DNA from: Bacteroidota bacterium
Lineage (GTDB): Bacteria; Bacteroidota; Bacteroidia; Bacteroidales; Bacteroidaceae
Direction: 5' to 3'
NCBI GenBank assembly: GCA_023415545.1
Contig: JAEZKJ010000121.1
Span: 1 to 6,851 of the forward strand
DNA length: 6,851 nt
The notes below the pieces were generated by a model. It made no database searches. It saw only the letters and a list, made by a program, of their open reading frames with translations, and was not told the origin of the DNA. Numbering within the stretch: position 1 is the first letter of the stretch; each line of letters opens with the position of its first letter. Shown one piece after another: positions 5,378-6,851 of this stretch. The position numbers and the translations under genes were made by a program.

Positions 5378-6851
5378 ATGAAAAAGTTACTATTATTTTC
5401 CATCTATTTTACATCAATCACTATCGCTTTTGCACAGAATTCAGAAATTTCATTTAGGAAAGATACAATAGAAAAAAATGTTATTCTTGATGAGGTGACA
5501 GTTCACGCTCCTCAAGCAATACAAAGAGGAGATAAAAAAATCTATTTCCCAAATGAATATTTAAAAAGCACATCCAATAATGCTCTTTCTTTACTGGATA
5601 AGTTACGATTAAATGGAATACAAATAAATACACTATTCAATACAATATCTGTATCCGGAGGTGGTAATGCGATTTTTTGTATTAATGGAAGGGTGGTAGA
5701 ATTAAACGATATATTAGCAATAAAGCCTGAAGAGGTTAGTAAAATTGAGTGTAATGATAACCCAGGAGCAAGGTATAATAATGCTTCTATAGTTATTAAC
5801 TTTAAATTGAAAAACAATCTTCAGGGTGGTGGATTTATGGCTGACTTAATGGAGGCTTTTAATACTGTATATGGAAAAAACCGGATATCCGGAAAATACA
5901 ATAATAAACTAAGTGAATGGAGCGTCAACTATAATATGCTTCATGCCTCATTCAAAGAGTATTATAATATGAATCGTGAAGATTATACATTCCTCGATGG
6001 TAATAGCGTTACTCAAACTGAAACCGGATATCCTGGGAAACTGAAATTTGATAACCATTATCTTACCATTAATTATAATTATCGGAATAGTGATAAATGG
6101 ATGTTTAATGCTGCACTTAGAGGTAAATACACAAACACACCAACTTCGCAACTTAATAGTTTACTTACCTCCTCGGAATTTCCCAATGTGAAATTTAATC
6201 TGAATGATGATGAGTCAAGTCACGAATCTTCAACTGCTTTAGATCTTTATTATCAAAATTCGATTGCTAAAAATAAAACTTTTCTTATCGATGTGATTGG
6301 TATTTATACCTCTACAAGTGACAAATTGAATTACATGATATCCAGAGATAATGTTATTGAAAAATTAATTAAAAATAATGTAGATGGAAATAAATATACT
6401 CTTATTGTAGAGGGAATGTATGAAGTAGGAATGAATATGAATAAAGCTGTTTTTGGACTTAAACAGAATTTAGGATATGCAAGTAATCACTATTATGGAT
6501 CTCAAGATGAGATAAATTCTCTTCATAATGCCGAGACATATGGATATGCAGAGTGGAATTATACATCCGAAAAATGGAGTGGTGCATTTAGCATTGGTGC
6601 TACTTACATGTCCTTTTCCCAAAAAGGAGAGGGGTATAATAAATTGTACTTAAACCCGATGCTTAGATTAAGTTATACTCCTTCACCTAATTTTTTTGTA
6701 AGATATAGAGGTAAAATTGATAACAAAAGTCCGTCATTGGCTGAGTTGAGTAATATACGTCAATATCTTGATAATTATCAGATAAGAGAGGGTAACCCCA
6801 ATTTGAAACCATCTAATCTAATATTCAATCAAATAACTTTTGATTATCATA
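5378..6851 (+). CDS. Outer-membrane plug/beta-barrel protein, TonB-receptor-like (3' end outside window)
   Basis: The frame opens at ATG 5378 and stays open for 491 codons to the right edge, so the C-terminus is missing. The N-terminus is a Sec signal peptide (MKKLLLFSIYFTSITIAFA, cleavage likely before Gln20). A short spacer leads to ILDEVTVHAP (36-45), similar to the start of plug domains in Bacteroidota TonB-dependent receptors. Plug-like features follow: ISVSGGG (90-96), CINGRVVEL (101-109) and IECNDNPGARY (123-133), then INFKLK (140-145), the typical entry to the barrel. The remainder is rich in alternating aromatic strands, and the segment near the edge reads SPSLAELSNIRQYL then EGNPNLKPSN, a conserved barrel motif of the OMP_b-brl_3 family. 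It lacks the carboxypeptidase-regulatory-like domain that relatives usually carry after the signal peptide. Cargo is unknown, and TonB dependence is not demonstrated. The phased repeats upstream suggest regulation by the adjacent LytTR protein. Confidence 0.85.
   Translation, partial: MKKLLLFSIYFTSITIAFAQNSEISFRKDTIEKNVILDEVTVHAPQAIQRGDKKIYFPNEYLKSTSNNALSLLDKLRLNGIQINTLFNTISVSGGGNAIFCINGRVVELNDILAIKPEEVSKIECNDNPGARYNNASIVINFKLKNNLQGGGFMADLMEAFNTVYGKNRISGKYNNKLSEWSVNYNMLHASFKEYYNMNREDYTFLDGNSVTQTETGYPGKLKFDNHYLTINYNYRNSDKWMFNAALRGKYTNTPTSQLNSLLTSSEFPNVKFNLNDDESSHESSTALDLYYQNSIAKNKTFLIDVIGIYTSTSDKLNYMISRDNVIEKLIKNNVDGNKYTLIVEGMYEVGMNMNKAVFGLKQNLGYASNHYYGSQDEINSLHNAETYGYAEWNYTSEKWSGAFSIGATYMSFSQKGEGYNKLYLNPMLRLSYTPSPNFFVRYRGKIDNKSPSLAELSNIRQYLDNYQIREGNPNLKPSNLIFNQITFDYH

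Noticed and set aside
5542..5817. Antisense open frame of about 90 codons on the - strand
   Set aside because: It overlaps the signal-proximal and plug coding region of the barrel gene, whose protein makes clear sense on the + strand.

Overview
The window looks like chromosomal DNA from an AT-rich member of the Bacteroidota, most likely Bacteroidales. Three things support this: the families present (a DUF5686 outer-membrane protein, a plug-and-barrel OMP of the OMP_b-brl_3/TonB-receptor-like kind, a membrane-anchored LytTR regulator), a TAnnTTTG-type promoter box, and start codons without clear Shine-Dalgarno sequences. All genes lie on the + strand. No rRNA, tRNA, CRISPR array, transposase or phage gene was seen. 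The genus cannot be fixed from the sequence alone.

Layout. (1) Positions 1-1543 hold the C-terminal 513 codons of a DUF5686 outer-membrane protein whose start lies left of the window. (2) Three bases after its stop is a perfect 26-bp inverted repeat with a 7-nt loop (1547-1605). Its right arm contains a TAACTTTG box that probably serves as the promoter core for the next gene. (3) Positions 1615-5221 form a tightly packed set of four genes with gaps of 10, 2 and 13 nt, probably one operon: rarA/mgsA (replication-fork ATPase), a D-2-hydroxyacid dehydrogenase, a C_GCAxxG_C_C putative redox protein, and a four-helix membrane protein with a C-terminal LytTR DNA-binding domain. (4) A 156-nt intergenic region (5222-5377) carries a short dyad and three ATCCCA direct repeats spaced 20 and 21 bp apart. 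(5) From 5378 to the right edge an outer-membrane plug/barrel protein begins. Its 491 codons stay open to the edge, so it is truncated by the window.

How the parts may work together. The first three operon genes look like housekeeping functions (fork repair, 2-ketoacid/2-hydroxyacid reduction, redox), and nothing in them shows a shared pathway. The most interesting unit is at the right: a DNA-binding domain fused directly to membrane helices, followed by helically phased direct repeats, followed by a surface barrel gene. The hypothesis is that the membrane-tethered LytTR protein binds the repeats and controls the barrel gene (and perhaps itself) in response to an envelope signal. The sequence supports the parts list and geometry; the regulatory link is inference.
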